Assembly: GCF_963678635.1 (NCBI RefSeq)
Contig: NC_087069.1
Span: 20,992,660 to 21,056,659, forward strand
Origin: Symsagittifera roscoffensis
Taxonomy: Eukaryota; Xenacoelomorpha; Acoela; Convolutidae
DNA: 64,000 nt
Direction: 5' to 3'
Shown: in pieces, positions 49,961 through 62,366 of the stretch
Layout of the letters: the number at the start of each line of letters is the position of its first letter
Numbering within the stretch: the stretch's first letter is position 1
Made by a program: the position numbers and the translations under genes
Notes under the pieces: model-generated
What the model saw: only the letters and a program-made list of their open reading frames with translations
What the model was told of the DNA's origin: nothing
The model's database searches: none

Positions 49961-52154
49961 AGTGTCGAGTGGGCGGTGAAGACCTTTCCATTATCCAATT
50001 CAGACTCATGCTTTGGAGTCTGTGACCGATAGTGAAGGATTATGGAGAGGCGATGCGAGTACCGGCTTGGTCGGAAGCATATGCACACGGTAGGGAGAAT
50101 CAGCAGGTGAGGCTTGCAGGGTCTAGGCCACTAATGGACCAGTGCTCTCAGTACCCGCCAATAAGGAGGAAGCTGCTGGGAGTCACGTCTCCTGCCATTG
50201 CCCCTCGCATTGAAGCGGCTCGCGACGCTGGGAGAGAATGCAGAAATGGAGTGAAGGAATGGAGCCGCGCTTCATCAGTTGAAAGGTTGCGTCGAAGCAA
50301 CGTTTGATTTCACTTTTCCTAATGCATGGAACCGAAAGAAGATCAAAGCACCACCTTCCATGAAGCCCGGAGTTTCCTCTGATGTACGGAACAACGTATA
50401 TACACCAGCTGAGGATTAGTCCAGACTGAAGTGGCCAGGAGAGCTGAAAATAATTTTGTTTGAGCTGTCAAGGGAGTGCAGAGTAGGCATCTACAAGACG
50501 ATGGACGAGCTGGCGCCACATAGCGATGAGTTGGTGGAATTCCTGGTGAACGATGAGCTATTTTACCACGTAAGGAGCCTGACTGTGCCGGCTCGGCCGG
50601 ACTCGGGCATGGATATGCGCCAGGGCCCTTCGTGACCAGGACCGAAACCAGATGATGCCAATGACGACGATGCAGAAAACCAGGATGACGATCGCATGGT
50701 AGGGAGGGAAGATAAAACGAGCGGATTAGATTTAAGAGCGTTGGAGAGGGACTTGCTGGAGTATCAATTCAGTGAAGACGATGATAGTGGAGAGGTCGAT
50801 GAATCTCTGCTACTAACGACGGCGTCTTCATTTATTTCCTCTACAAAGGAGTCTCCAGCCAGCTTGTCTCCAGTGGACCCAGTTTGCCTAGCATTGGGCT
50901 CTCGGAGAGGGTACGCACAGAAGCTACTTTTCTAGTCACCTAAAAGCAGAGGAATTTACGAGACTAGGAGAGTATCTTTTCTGGGCACGTTGCCAGTGGA
51001 GTAATGGGAGAGATACCAAAGTGAGTTGTAGCGGAAAACGGGAGTAACTTGGAACCGAGTGGCCATCAAAGAAAAGACATGGGCGTGATATGTAGGTACG
51101 GGACGCAGTCCGTAATGAAGGTGGGGTTGAATCAACCCATCATGCGCGAGGTTGTAGTGAAACTGATGGGCCCCTTGGAGTCTGACGGTCTGACTGAGTA
51201 TGTCACGGAGGACAGTGCCGATGGTTATCCGACCATGAAGGGGCATATCGTCAAGCGAGCCAAGAAAGGGCTGAAGAGGCTGAAAAGCAAAGCAGGGAGC
51301 AAAAGAGTAAATCACCAGGTGATCAAGTCGAACGCGAAAGCATTAATGAGCTCGGGAATGAGAACGGGCAAGGGGATCATGCGGACACCAAAATTGAGAT
51401 GGAAGTCATCAGCCTGTGTGGGTCTGGTGGGCTTGATGACTACAAGCCCTCGTGAGCGAGCATGGCGCGAACTAAGCTGGAGGGTTAACTCGACGTGGTC
51501 GAGTACAGCGGATTAAGGTACCTGACTCAGTCCACATGGGTGATCCCGCTGGTGGCTATGTGGAGATGCTCAGGGCGAGGAACTCTGCGAGAGGGCATTT
51601 GATGACTTGGAGTGAAAAGAAAGCCATGCAAGAACATCTACAAGATTTAACGGAGGGCTCCAATCTGAAACGAGAGGATTATGGCACGGTGATGTCATCG
51701 GAGGCAAATGAGAGTGGATTGGAACAGCTGTTAAAACACTCTTGGAGGGTCGCCCTCTAAAGATACTCCGACAAGACTATGAATGCACCTTCAACGGTGG
51801 CGGCGTATCTGGTATACCTATGTGTAAGGACAGAGTTGCAAGTACGTTTGGCATGGAGCCTGATGGGAATCATAAAGGTCAGAGTACGAGGCCAGTAACG
51901 ATCCAAGATCAAAGGAACAGTAATTGATGCAGGCCCTACAAGTATTGATAAGCAGAGACGACTCTGCGATAGCGTGGGCTAAACCTAAAGATGTCCTTTG
52001 TTTTGTGAAATTCGTGGTCGATCTCATCCACACTCCTGTGTTAGAAGAATGTATAAAAGCCATTCGGCATGGGGGAGTTGATCGTGAACAGATTTTCTTG
52101 GGGGCTCTGCTGGATTTATACCAGGACATGCCGCTACAGGTATCTATCAAGTAG
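49961..52154 (+). pseudogene. Copy 2 accessory protein C
   Basis: Recognisable segments in order: VKDYGEAMR and YPPIRRKLLG near 50030-50170; an acidic low-complexity stretch (EDDDSGEVDESLL) at 50700-50830; QSVMKVGLNQPIMREVVVKL at 51100-51170; GDPAGGYVEMLRARNSARGHL at 51540-51600; and AIAWAKPKDVLCFVKF at 51960-52020, matching copy 1 AVACAKRRDALCFIRF. The layout of conserved ends around a variable acidic middle is the same as in copy 1. Confidence 0.7.
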
Positions 52155-53092
52155 TCCAATGATATAGAGAGCTACCAGAGGCTGGAGGAGGCGAGGAGAT
52201 ACTCCAATAAGGATTTCAAAGTGAATCTGAGATGGGGACATTGAAGGGAAATATCCGGGGAGTATGTGCTATTCGCCCAGATCGGCACAGTCGATTCCTC
52301 CGACGAGAATGAAACCAGATAGTAGCGACTTTAGCTACGAATTCGTTACAAGAAGGAGGGTAGGAATATTCCAGAATTTTAAATGGTCGGAGCCAATTCG
52401 TGTCACTTGCGACATGAGACTACAAACCGTGTTACAGCTTAAAGGCTACTACCAAAATATCCTCGTATAGAAATAAGAAAGCCCCCATGGTCAGGTCTGT
52501 AAATACCTAAAACACGCGAACGCCATCAAAAACAGGGTCGGAAGTTCAGTATACCTTTAGTTTTCACTGGACAGTGGAACTTTGATCCATTTCAGATGGA
52601 ACAACCTAAATTTCGCCTCACCTCAAGATAATCACATAAAATGCACTCAAAGAATTTAAATTAAGTACTCACATAATGACGCCACTCTAGAATTAGGTAA
52701 ATAATAGTAAAAAAGCAACTCTAGTAGAAGTTTGAAGTAAATAAGTTTGACCATATTCAATTTTACTCCTGTGATTTTTTTTGTCGACTTTCCAGCAGTA
52801 TTTCGAATCTTCTCATATATTTTTAATTTTTTTTTCCATTGTCGCGAGAAACTTGAGCATGACAAGTTCGATTCGAATTTTTGAGAAAGGAATTTTTATC
52901 CCGAAACAAGGCTTAACTTTCAAATATGACAAACTGGCACATATTTTCAAACGAATTGTTTTAAAAAAAACTACTTCGTCATCAGGTTAACCTCTCCCAA
53001 ATCGTCAAATTGCACGATTAGTACTGTTAATCCATTAAAACTGCCACTTCTCACTTTGCTGCTCTTATAAATTTTCGATAATGCCATGCATT
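52155..53092 (+). other. Copy 2 start of accessory protein D and 3' non-coding region
   Basis: LEEARRYSNKDFKVNLRWG (52170-52230) and FSYEFVTRRRVGIF (52330-52370) resemble the first residues of accessory protein D. The remaining ~600 codons are missing. Bases 52470-53092 are AT-rich with no gene seen. Confidence 0.5.
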
Positions 53093-53947
53093 TGTGCCAT
53101 TGCCCCAGTTTGGCATAGTCCAACCTGCCGACGCTCTAGAAAAATATCAAGAAAGGTGTTAGCATCAGATTGGCTATGAAAAGAGGGTTGAATTAATCTA
53201 GATTTTTAAGTTTTAAATGTTTTTTTGTCAAACCAGATCATTTCTGAGAAATGCGTCACTGATCGTTTTGAACCAGAAGAAGAGAAGAAAAACAGAACAA
53301 ACGAAAGCGCCGACAAAGCAAGTTGAAGAAAGCAAGAGAAAAAACGATGTCTCTTATCGTGACGATATGACACGCTAAGACATTTAGCTTGTGCAGATAA
53401 GAAGAAAGGATGCTTCAGTAGGACAACTGGAGCGGATCCATACCCTCCGGTGCCACGAGATTGGAAAGATAAGAGCGTAATCCGAGGAAAACGGAGTTGG
53501 AGGTCCGGTGCCCAGAAACTATCACACTGTCTGAGACTGTAAAATGTTCTTTTTAGCTGCTTTGATCCCCTGAATAATTGAATTAACTCCGATTTTACAT
53601 ATTATTTCAGAGCATGACTAGCTTGAGAGAAGGAAGGGTCAATTCAGCTCCAACGGATTTAGTATATAACTGTCATTAAAAACCTAATAAATAATGGATT
53701 TTGAGCCGTGTTTTTAAAAGTAATCACGTAGTCTGGGGATCCGAGACTCAGCTATGTGGTTATCTTCGCATGAAACAAACTGTTTGACTGATGACTTAAA
53801 AATGACAACTTTTTACTTAGCCATGAACAGACCAGAAAACTAACTGGGCAGGTCTAGACAGTGAAAAACGAATAGAATTAAGGTAACTGACTCCTGCCAG
53901 TCGTTAATAAGTGCTTTTTCTACTCCCTCACTGTGTAATGTTTGGGC
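53093..53947 (+). repeat. 3' LTR of copy 2
   Basis: Repeats 30832-31691 with heavy divergence, roughly 80% in the best stretch (GCCACGAGATTG, GGAGGTCCGG). The last ~10 bp (AAATGTTACA) are missing where copy 3 begins. Confidence 0.82.
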
Positions 53948-54510
53948 TCATTGAGACTCGTGGTATTCATTAAAATGGTAGTGCCATCGAGCAGAATTTA
54001 CAAAATGCATGAAATCACTTTTATCCACATACCATCGACTCACTGCAGAGTTTAAATGGCATCATGCTACACTATTAGAGCCTTCTTACTTTTTTGACTT
54101 ATCTGCACTTTGAGGATATGATTCAAGATAAAACATCTTTTCTGACTTTTAGTGCCAATATCTCGATTTAAAACTTCTTCTCCTAGGTTTAAACGTTGTT
54201 GAGACGCAGGACAGTCCTGCCGACCAACAAATTAAACTTATCCTACTTTGCTTCCTCCCTTCGGAAATTTAGTTGTTATTGGTCCTGAATATTAAAATTA
54301 TGAAAGTTGGTGGTTAGAAGGAACAATGAAATAATCTCCTACTTCAAGAGATTACTCAAGTCCTTCATCTCACCATAAAATGATCGGTCCTCTTGGTTGA
54401 TTAAAAACAATCATGCAGGCTGGAAAATTTAATATACTCTTCACTCAAGCCTTTCTAAATAAATAGTAAGTTTCCTATAAAACACTAATAACAAAAATAA
54501 TCATGCAGAA
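53948..54510 (-). other. Copy 3 3' non-coding region
   Basis: Aligns with 5272-6070 of copy 1 (ACAGAATTTACAAAATGCA, CATCGACTCACTGCAGA-like, GCAGGACAGTCCTGCC). Contains the small perfect palindrome GCAGGACTGTCCTGC-like hairpin near 54207 that is also at 5536. No gene. Confidence 0.65.
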
Positions 54511-56260
54511 GCTTTTGTGGAAGCACAACGTCACATTTCTTATCTTCCTCTCCCGTCACAGCCAATCGTTCTTGTCGTTCTCTTTACTGCGGATGTTTTT
54601 GCATTCCGATGCGTTACAAAAGCTCGTTTGAAAGCTACGATCCTACGTCCATCTGTACATTTTGCTGTCCTTCGACATGCTTCTTGGCATACTCGTACAA
54701 CCAAGCAGTCATTTTGCCTCTGAACCAAGGTATCAGTTGTCTTCTGGCCCATATTTTCTTCACTTCCATCGGAATGTTCAAGATTTTGCACCTTGTCTCA
54801 AAGAGATCTAAATCTTTTAGACAACCCAAATCCTCTAACTTTTCATGGGTCGGTGCTTCTTGTCGGTTGTTTTTCTTAACATGAGCTTCCAGCCAGCGAA
54901 TTGCTATCATAACCCCATTTATCGTTATCGTTATGGGCTGTGATGAGTCTGGTGATTTCATGGAGAGCAGCTCTCTATGTCCCAGATCAACACCAGATTA
55001 CGTCGCCGGGAAACCACCATGTTTGTAGCAAAGAATGGCATGGGAACTCATCATGTGTCGACATGATGCTTCTCCAATTGCGTTTCCCAGACACTTCCAT
55101 CATCACTCGGTGTATTTCATCACTCTCGTCTACTGCATTGTAATTCGATGCGGTTGATCCTTTCTGTTTGTGTCTTTCAAAGTCACTGAAGTTCCCACTA
55201 GCATATCCCACAAACTTCTTTCCCTGTATAGGTTCTAACTCATCTTTGGTTCTTCCTGGAGCTGCGGCAAACATCTTACATAGCAATTTGTAAGATTTCT
55301 GCGACATCCTCGCAATTCTTACACATTTTGGCACTGAGAAGGGCTGATCCACGATCGTCCTTGCATTCTTAAATCCACTGCTACGAAACGTACTGGGTAT
55401 CGACTTTTGCACATCGGCGCCAACGTCAACCCTACTAGGTATCGCGCTCCTGACTGTCTGCGATAAATTTCGTTCTGCCTGATGTTCATTTCCACTTCTA
55501 TTGCTTCTCTACATTTTCCAATATGCTTCTGTTCGGTTTGTAACACTCCCGAAAACACTTCTACACTGATGGCTGTGACCATCTCATGCTTTTGTTTTAG
55601 ATTCATTAGTCACTCTAAAGAACCAAACAAGCTGTAGAATACTAGTGCAGTAACTAGATTCACTTCAGTTCCTCCAAGGCAATCTGCAATTAGCTCTGTT
55701 TCCATTTTCGCTTTCATCACTATGTTTTCGAACAGTATCGTCAATTGCTTGTGCTGTTTCGCAAGTGTCTTCACGCAGTCGAGACCTCCACACACATGAC
55801 CTTATAGTCCAGAAACTTTCGCCAGACAGCATCAACTTCAACCCAGCCTTCTGGTCCCCAGCCAAGCAACTCCACATTGTTCTCTCGGTTGGTCCTAGAG
55901 GCTGTTGTCATCAAACTGTAGGCAATGTTGCGGTCACCCAAATCTGCATTTAATTCCCTTTGTATATCCTGCGTCGCGGGTAGTATCGAATCAGCATTTG
56001 GACTCCGGCACCATAATGGTTTCATTAACTCCCACACCAAAATCAGGCTCGTTCACAGTAAATCGTCTGAGAAACCCAATCCAAATTCCACCCGGTTATC
56101 AGATTTCGGTATGGAATGTGCAGTCACCTTATCTTCCAATACAAGTCTCAATGTAACTTGTTGACTGGTAATGCTTCGTATCGTTGAAATTCTTGACGAC
56201 CAGAATCTCATCAACACCACTTATTCGCGTATTTCCTCATTGATGAAAGGGTTATTTGAA
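54511..56260 (-). pseudogene. Copy 3 accessory protein D
   Basis: Nearly full-length homologue of the 697-residue protein in at least five pieces: IRWLEAHVKKNNRQEAPTHEKL (54635-54961), FSVPKCVRIARMSQKSYKLLCKMF (54987-55412), AISVEVFSGVLQTEQK (55319-55606), VCGGLDCVKTLAKQHKQLTILF (55610-55795) and MVVWELMKPLWCRSPNADSIL (55771-56040). The conserved motifs confirm the reading of protein D in copy 1. Its C-terminal tail is shortened (about 54500). Confidence 0.8.
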
Positions 56261-56267
56261 ATTCCAA

Positions 56268-56400
56268 CAATTCCCGACAGACTTCCAACACACTCTGATC
56301 CAATTCGAACACACAGATTCCAACACACTCTGAAATTCCGACAGATTCCAACACACTCTGAAATTCCGACAGATTCCAACACACTCTGACATTCCAACAC
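56268..56400. repeat. 28-bp minisatellite in copy 3
   Basis: Three adjoining 28-bp units AGATTCCAACACACTCTGA-AATTCCGAC plus degenerate units to the left. It lies at the start of accessory protein D and is absent from copy 1. Confidence 0.8.
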
Positions 56401-56514
56401 TTCTTTCTGATCGGTCCGCATTATTCACTGTGCTTCCGCAATGTCCCCATTGATTCTTTCTTGATCCTAAGCTCCTTGTTCGAGAATATCAATTTCATTG
56501 ATCTTCCCCAATGG

Positions 56515-58113
56515 CTATAGTTCTACGGGTTTTTTCATGTTCGTCCGCATTGGCTTGCTTATTACCGATATTTGTTCCAACATGAACCTGACGAAACAGA
56601 GAGCACCTCTCCGTTTCGCACATGCTACTGCCACTCCTTCATTGATCATAAGGTCTCTCAGACTCGTCATTAAGAGCACCTCTTCTTCTTTCGATATCTT
56701 CCTCTCTTCTGAGTCATACTCTCCCATCGTCAATCCCGTCATACACCAAGCTAATCTGAGCTGCAGATCAGTTCTGACTTACAGTATTGCTATTAGAGCA
56801 TGTATCCTCTGAGTAATTTGCATTTCCTTTTCAAAGTGACGTAGTATTACTGCTCTCCACTGTGAGCTTGCCAATTGATCCACTGTTTCAGCATGCATTT
56901 TGGAAGAGACTAAAACTCCATACGCCTTTTGCTTTATTGTTGTGCCCTGTATCATTTCTTCCTGGTAACATTCCATGGCACCTTTATTTTCTAGAGCGAT
57001 CAGGTGTCATCTAGCTGTATTCGTGTGCTACCTCATTTCCATGTATCCACCGGCAGGTTTGTCAGTAAAGACTGTATCCGATACTGTCAACCGCTTGTAT
57101 TCCACTGGGGTCAGCTGTCCGGTTTGTAACAGCTGTATGGTTGACGGTCTTCTTACTCTTTGTCGTCTCGTTTTTTTCCCGGCCCCGAAAGTCCTTGTTC
57201 GTCACTCCTTGTTTTTTCTGGAAACCTCGTCACAACAAGCTGACCTACTGACTTGTCTTCGTTTTCTCAGTGTTTAATTTTGACTTCCTCAGAGCCGAAG
57301 GCTGCTAAAGCAGTCCTAGTCAGCAGTTTCCCACTTATCGCTAATTCTGGTTTCACACTCATCACAATTATTGTGGCATCTTGCAAGTCCGCCTTGTCTC
57401 TCATGACAGTTGGCGCCAGGTCCAACTTGGCGCATTCTTCCTCAAAACTTCCAGGTTTTGGATTGGCCGCATTTTTCATCCTTCTCCTCGTCGACTCATC
57501 CGCATATGCAAACTTTGTGTATTGCAACACTGCAGCATTTCTGCCCACAAAGCACGGGTCCATCGATTCGGTGAACTTTGCCATCTTGTCGATTTCTTCA
57601 CATTCCTTCTCATCTGCTCGGGGTGGCGGGTTAAACTTATCAATACTCCCAATTTTCCATGCGTGATCGCAATTAATGTAGGGAGTCCATCCAGTCGAAG
57701 ATTCTGTATCCCTTAAGTGAACAGGGAGTGTGCACTACGGAGTCTGCTCCGAGCATCATCCTCCGAATTAAACGAATTTCAGGTATTTCTTCTAGAAGTC
57801 TCCTATAGTCACCCCAATCTTCAGTTTCTTTTCTAACCTTCTGGTATGTGACCATTAGACGAGGGGTTCTAGTTGTATCGCCATTCGTTTCGTCATAGGG
57901 TCTCAAATTCCAGAGTTTTGGGAACCTTTTGATATGCCCTCTATCCACTTCGCCCATTCGGTCACAGAAGTGATCATTGAAGTTGACTGCTGTCATATCT
58001 GGCTCTGCTATTTTCGCACAAATTAAGTCTTCACTCATCAACTCACGTACCATGTTTTGCTCACACCAATTCAGTACGCTCCCTTCCACTGCTGAATTGA
58101 GTTTCAGGTGCAA
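56515..58113 (-). pseudogene. Copy 3 accessory protein C
   Basis: N-terminal part (58113-57673): NWCEQNMVRELMSEDLICAK, FPKLWNLRPYDETNGDT, LLEEIPEIRLIRRM. Then DPCFVGRNAAVLQYTKFAY (57584-57267), then a jump of ~370 residues relative to copy 1, then AETVDQLASSQWRAVIL (56976-56779) and AVACAKRRGALCFVRF (56742-56515). The acidic centre is missing. The first part extends upstream beyond the copy-1 frame break, supporting fusion to protein B. Confidence 0.78.
57587..57721. repeat. 135-bp duplication inside copy 3, first copy
   Basis: TCGATTTCTTCACA...CCCTTAAGTGA, almost identical to 58379-58513. The second place is the original one, since it is collinear with 11085-11220 of copy 1; this copy interrupts accessory protein C. 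Confidence 0.85.
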
Positions 58114-58169
58114 TACCGACCTTCTATTGCGAGCGTCATTGCTAGACCATATATCGTTGTCAGAAACTC

Positions 58170-61100
58170 GCTAACTCCCCTAACCAGTGGGATCTGTCCT
58201 CATAGCTAGGCTTAAATTGGTTAGTAGGGACATGTCCCCGGCATAACGCCGCCCTTCTTCTCCTTTTTCCATAGTCTTGTATTCTCCTGTTCCAAAACGA
58301 TTCTGTTGTAGGAGCCATTGGATCAGAGTGTGTGTCTTAGATCTCGTATTTTAGCCCAACAGTCCATGGACCGTTTCATGTCGATTTCTTCACAATCCTT
58401 TTCATCTGCTCGGGGTAGCGGGTTAACTTTATCAATACTCCCAATTTTCCATACGTGATCGCAATTATTGTAGGGAGTCCATCCAGTCGAAGATTCTGTA
58501 TCCCTTAAGTGAGCAGCACTGCTGTTCCTTTCGCAAAAATTTCAGCTCCAAACGTCAGAAACAGTCCTAGGATCACGACGACAGATAATTCCGCAACTGC
58601 CTTGAGGAATTCTTCTATCAGATAGCGAGAGACTCCCGGGTAGACTTTCGCCAGGAAGGACGCCGTCCATCCTGCTCTCAACCCTTCCAGCATGCTATCT
58701 GTCCTCTCAATACCTTCTTCTCTTCCCATTTTCTGTGTCTCGAATGTTATCTGGCACATCTTGTCTATGAATTTTGCCGACTTTTTTTCTGCTTTCTTCG
58801 CTAAATTCAAATCTTTAACCAGTTAGGCATGAATTTTAGTGGTCATCGCTGGGCCTCGCTCGAGAGCATACATGCCAAATGCTGCTATTCGAGGAGTCAA
58901 GTGCAGCCCCTTGTTCGCATATGGCTTCGTTCGCAATACCATAGCTTCTAAGTGAGCTTTCGTTTCTTTGGCGTTCTGTCTTTTCTCCTTTTTCCTTGAT
59001 CTCCATTCCTCTAGACCACAGATCATTAGACATTCCCACTATCAGTCGGTGATCATTGTCGATTCCTGGCTTAAACTTGAGCTGGTTGCTGAAATTGGAT
59101 AGTTCCAATTCCAACACTTCATCCAACACCAGCATATGTAGCAAAAGATCCTTGAATCATCTCACAACGTTTGAGATATCCGACCATACTGCTCGCAATT
59201 CGGACCAAAGTGGCATGAGATTCCTCGCCTCAACTTTGGGATTTGTGACAGGTATGAATACATCAATTTTCCCTTCAAACAGTAGCGCTTTCTTTGCATA
59301 CACAAATTTAAGTCCACCCGGAAGGTGTGCATATCCCGCAGACAACACAAACACTGGTTTTGGCGTTTTATTCTGGAATCCACTTTCCTCTAACACGACC
59401 ATGACTTCGCCCATGGACTCCAGAATGTCTGTAATTGCTAGCCAGACCACGTTTTCCATCGTTCTAGGCTCTCTGCTCAGGAGACCTCTACTATGCAGGT
59501 AATCATCAATGCCAGCGAACACGATTGTGATAGGATTCATCTCGGTTTTTCGTTGATCCAGATTCGCCATTGATAGGGATTGCATCCAATCCAGGTCAGT
59601 TTTTGCCAACATTATTACGTCAGGCCAAAACAAAGACATAGAGGTATGCACGAAGTTTGAGCTCGAAATCACCAATATCTTTGCTTTCCTCAATTCCGCT
59701 TTGTCAAACGCTACGAAGATGGTCTCGTCTATTCGAAAATTCAATTCACCGTATCTTTCAACACCACCTCCTTGGGTTACTGTCTTCGGATAGGCTCTTT
59801 CTTTCACATGAGCCGGAGGTACTCGCACTTGCTTAAACATCTTCACATGTTGCCTAGTCAGTGGTCTAGTGGTGAAAAGATTCCGTGGTCTTTCTTCTCT
59901 GTTCTGCTCACTATGGTTCCTTCTTACATCTTGCAAAGGTCTGGCATTCACGGGACCCAAGGTGTTGTTTGAGGGCAGTCCCTCAAGATCAGCAAACCTT
60001 AATGCTGTGGTGGAGCTGAAGTTGATTCCTGCTGCTATAAATCCACTCCCAGGATCGAGTACGGTCTATTTACCGACAGTCTCGCGCCATCCAGTAATCT
60101 CATTGCACCAGCTACAAATCTTAATGCTTGAAGTTTCAGTTTAATCAAAGCTTGCTTGCAAATCTGCCAAAGGGACAGTATAGGTCTTGACAACATCAGG
60201 GAACTTTCATCTGGACGTCGCTCTTCCCTGCTCGTAGTCTTCATCGTCGTTTCAGATCTGAAGGTGCCTGAGGTTGTTTCGTTGTTTGATTAACCGGTCC
60301 CGATCTTCGTCGGGGATGAATGGTCCTCCGTGCTGGTGCTTCATCGAGTCAACCCAATACGCCAGACCTCTGTTTTTTGCTCAAGCGAGCTGTGCATTAT
60401 TTGTGGCACCGCTGGGATTGATAGCAAGCGTGTCTCCAGGTTAGGAGGCGTAAAGGTTGAAATCGCCGACACGCTCGTCGCTTCTTCCGGTCTCAGTGCT
60501 CCATTGTCGATTAGCTTAGCCTCTAACTCATGATTGTCCTTCTATACTCTCGAATTGTATTCCATCACTGGTCAATCTGGCTTGATGCAATGCTCTCAGC
60601 TCATGCCGCAAGTCCATCAAGATCATCCGTCCAGCATTGCGACCCCATGTTAAGCACTATGTTGCTCCATCTCATGATTCTTTCATTGTGCCTTCTACCC
60701 AAGGATGATTGTGTTCTTGTGCTCATCGGTATGGTGCAGACGGTCATTACCGAGCACTGAAAATTTTGCCACACTGCAGTAAACAAGCCCTTTAGCATTG
60801 CTTCCCATTGAGCTTCTTCTGAGTCCGAGTTTCTGGACACGTCGTTAGTGTCTAATAGAATCATTACGTCCACGCGTCTGCCCGGTTCATCAATTCCACC
60901 ATCCGATACAGCTGGGCCACTGTGGCAACTCCGAATGCCATCACCGTTGTGATTCAAGAGGTTCTCAAGTTTTGCAAAATTCTCACCAGACTATCGCCCA
61001 ATATCAATTGCGACAATTCAAGGGGTGGTTGCTGCATGTTCATTGCTGGACTCCAGGTTGATTGATTGAAACTTGCTCGCATGTCCGTATCTGAGACCTT

Positions 61101-62031
61101 CGTGGAGCTGTTCTTGATCCGATTGTTCTTCTGGATGTCAAATGCACGCGACACTTTCTTCATTAGCATCTCTCTTATCTTTCTGTTGCAGGTTTTTCTT
61201 GATTTCGCCACTCTAGGAACTCCTGTCTTCTTCACTACTTCTGAGGAGATTTCTACTCTGCCGGTATTATCGACTGTTCCATAGAGTGCAGTCACCGCAG
61301 AACCTGGCACACTCCTGTTGGCCATGAGTCGGCCAGCAGCTTCCACCAGCTGCTGCATGGTTTTTTGTACGACTGGTTCGCCCAGGGTGTCGCCTGGATC
61401 CGGGATTGTCATCCTGCCGCGTCCTGCTTGGAATTGTCTTCCTGTTGCCTGACTTAGTTCGTCAGATGCTCCAACGGGACTGCCCACCAGGAACACTCCC
61501 TGCTAGCCCCAACCGTTCCGAACGCTCCGTATATTCCTGCCTCAAGCGTTCTATCTCTTTTCCTTGTTTCTTGTTCCAGTCCTCAAACAGTCTCTTCCAC
61601 ATTTCTCTATCTTCCTCAGTTCTGGCCAAGGTTTTTCTCACTCGGTCCAGCTCGTTTTTCATTTCATTCAGATGTTCCATCGTTTCAATCTTGCTGGGAG
61701 AGGCGTCCCTTCAGGCTGGTACGTCCTTGTGGTACCCAACACGGGTTCGTGCGCCATGTCGCTTCCCGAGAAGACTCCATTTCTCCATCGCATAACAAGC
61801 AGACTTGGGCGATCCAGCACTCCTTCCTCGCCCCAAGCCTCCGACATCAAGACTAAGTAGGGCGGTCCCCACGTTTGTCATGCCCTAGGATGTTCGTCAG
61901 AGCAGCAGTCAAAATGGCCACCTCTGCGTGATCCTGGGCGTAGTCTCTTTCCAGTAGCTTACGATAAAGCTCTTCTATGACTGGCATTTTGTATGCGTCG
62001 GCCAAATGCATCAAGTTGTCGAAATTGTCCA
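58170..62031 (-). pseudogene. Copy 3 accessory proteins A and B (coiled coil plus SGNH domains)
   Basis: ATG 62031 opens MDNFDNLMHLADAY. A coiled coil follows (NELDRVRKTLARTEEDREMW, 61462-61680). The frame 61496-60954 runs without a break from MTIPDPGDTLGEPVV to LILGDSLVRILQNL, proving that leader and SGNH domain belong to one protein. Block III is DTNDVSR (Gly to Asp). The second domain has VISSSNFVHTSMSLFWPDVI and VFAGIDDYLHSRG (Asn to Asp) in 59960-59157. The helical part continues as MCQITFETQKMGREEGIERTD (58810-58505). Many stops; not functional. Confidence 0.8.
58379..58513. repeat. 135-bp duplication inside copy 3, second (original) copy
   Basis: Collinear with copy 1 accessory protein B C-terminus. 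Confidence 0.85.
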
Positions 62032-62366
62032 TTCTGATTATTGAATTCGATAAATTGGTTTAGCAAAAAGTTGAGGTGCAAAGATTAAATTGATCAATCA
62101 GAATCTAGAAACAAGGTCACGAATATCAGATTTGTCAACCTTTTTCCAAATTCATATCAAAAAGATATTTAAATTCTTGGATAAGAAGATTTTGATCTTA
62201 AGATGTTATGAAAATCAATTCACTCTAAAAGCTTGGAATCTTCGCCTAAGAGTAGACGTTCCACACTTTAGATCTATTCCTAAAATTTTGATTGTGGTCA
62301 CTAGTGGTCACTAATCATTCCAAACTTAAGATACTAATAACATAACAATATAACACATAACATATC
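62032..62366 (-). other. Copy 3 spacer before the accessory cassette
   Basis: Aligns with 15038-15386 of copy 1 (TCAATCAG-ATCTAGAAA, AACATAAC repeats at 62335-62370). No gene. Confidence 0.5.

Larger units (their letters stand above)
30832..53947 (+). mobile_element. Second giant gypsy-type element, copy 2 (23.1 kb, diverged family)
   Basis: Bounded by LTRs 30832-31691 and 53093-53947 in plus orientation. Same gene order as copy 1, with the proteins much more diverged. The LTR pair is far less alike than in copy 1, so the insertion is older. It lacks RT and RNase H, has a ~4.15-kb internal tandem duplication (35800-44118), and carries only the start of accessory gene D. All genes are broken. 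The right end abuts copy 3. Confidence 0.85.
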
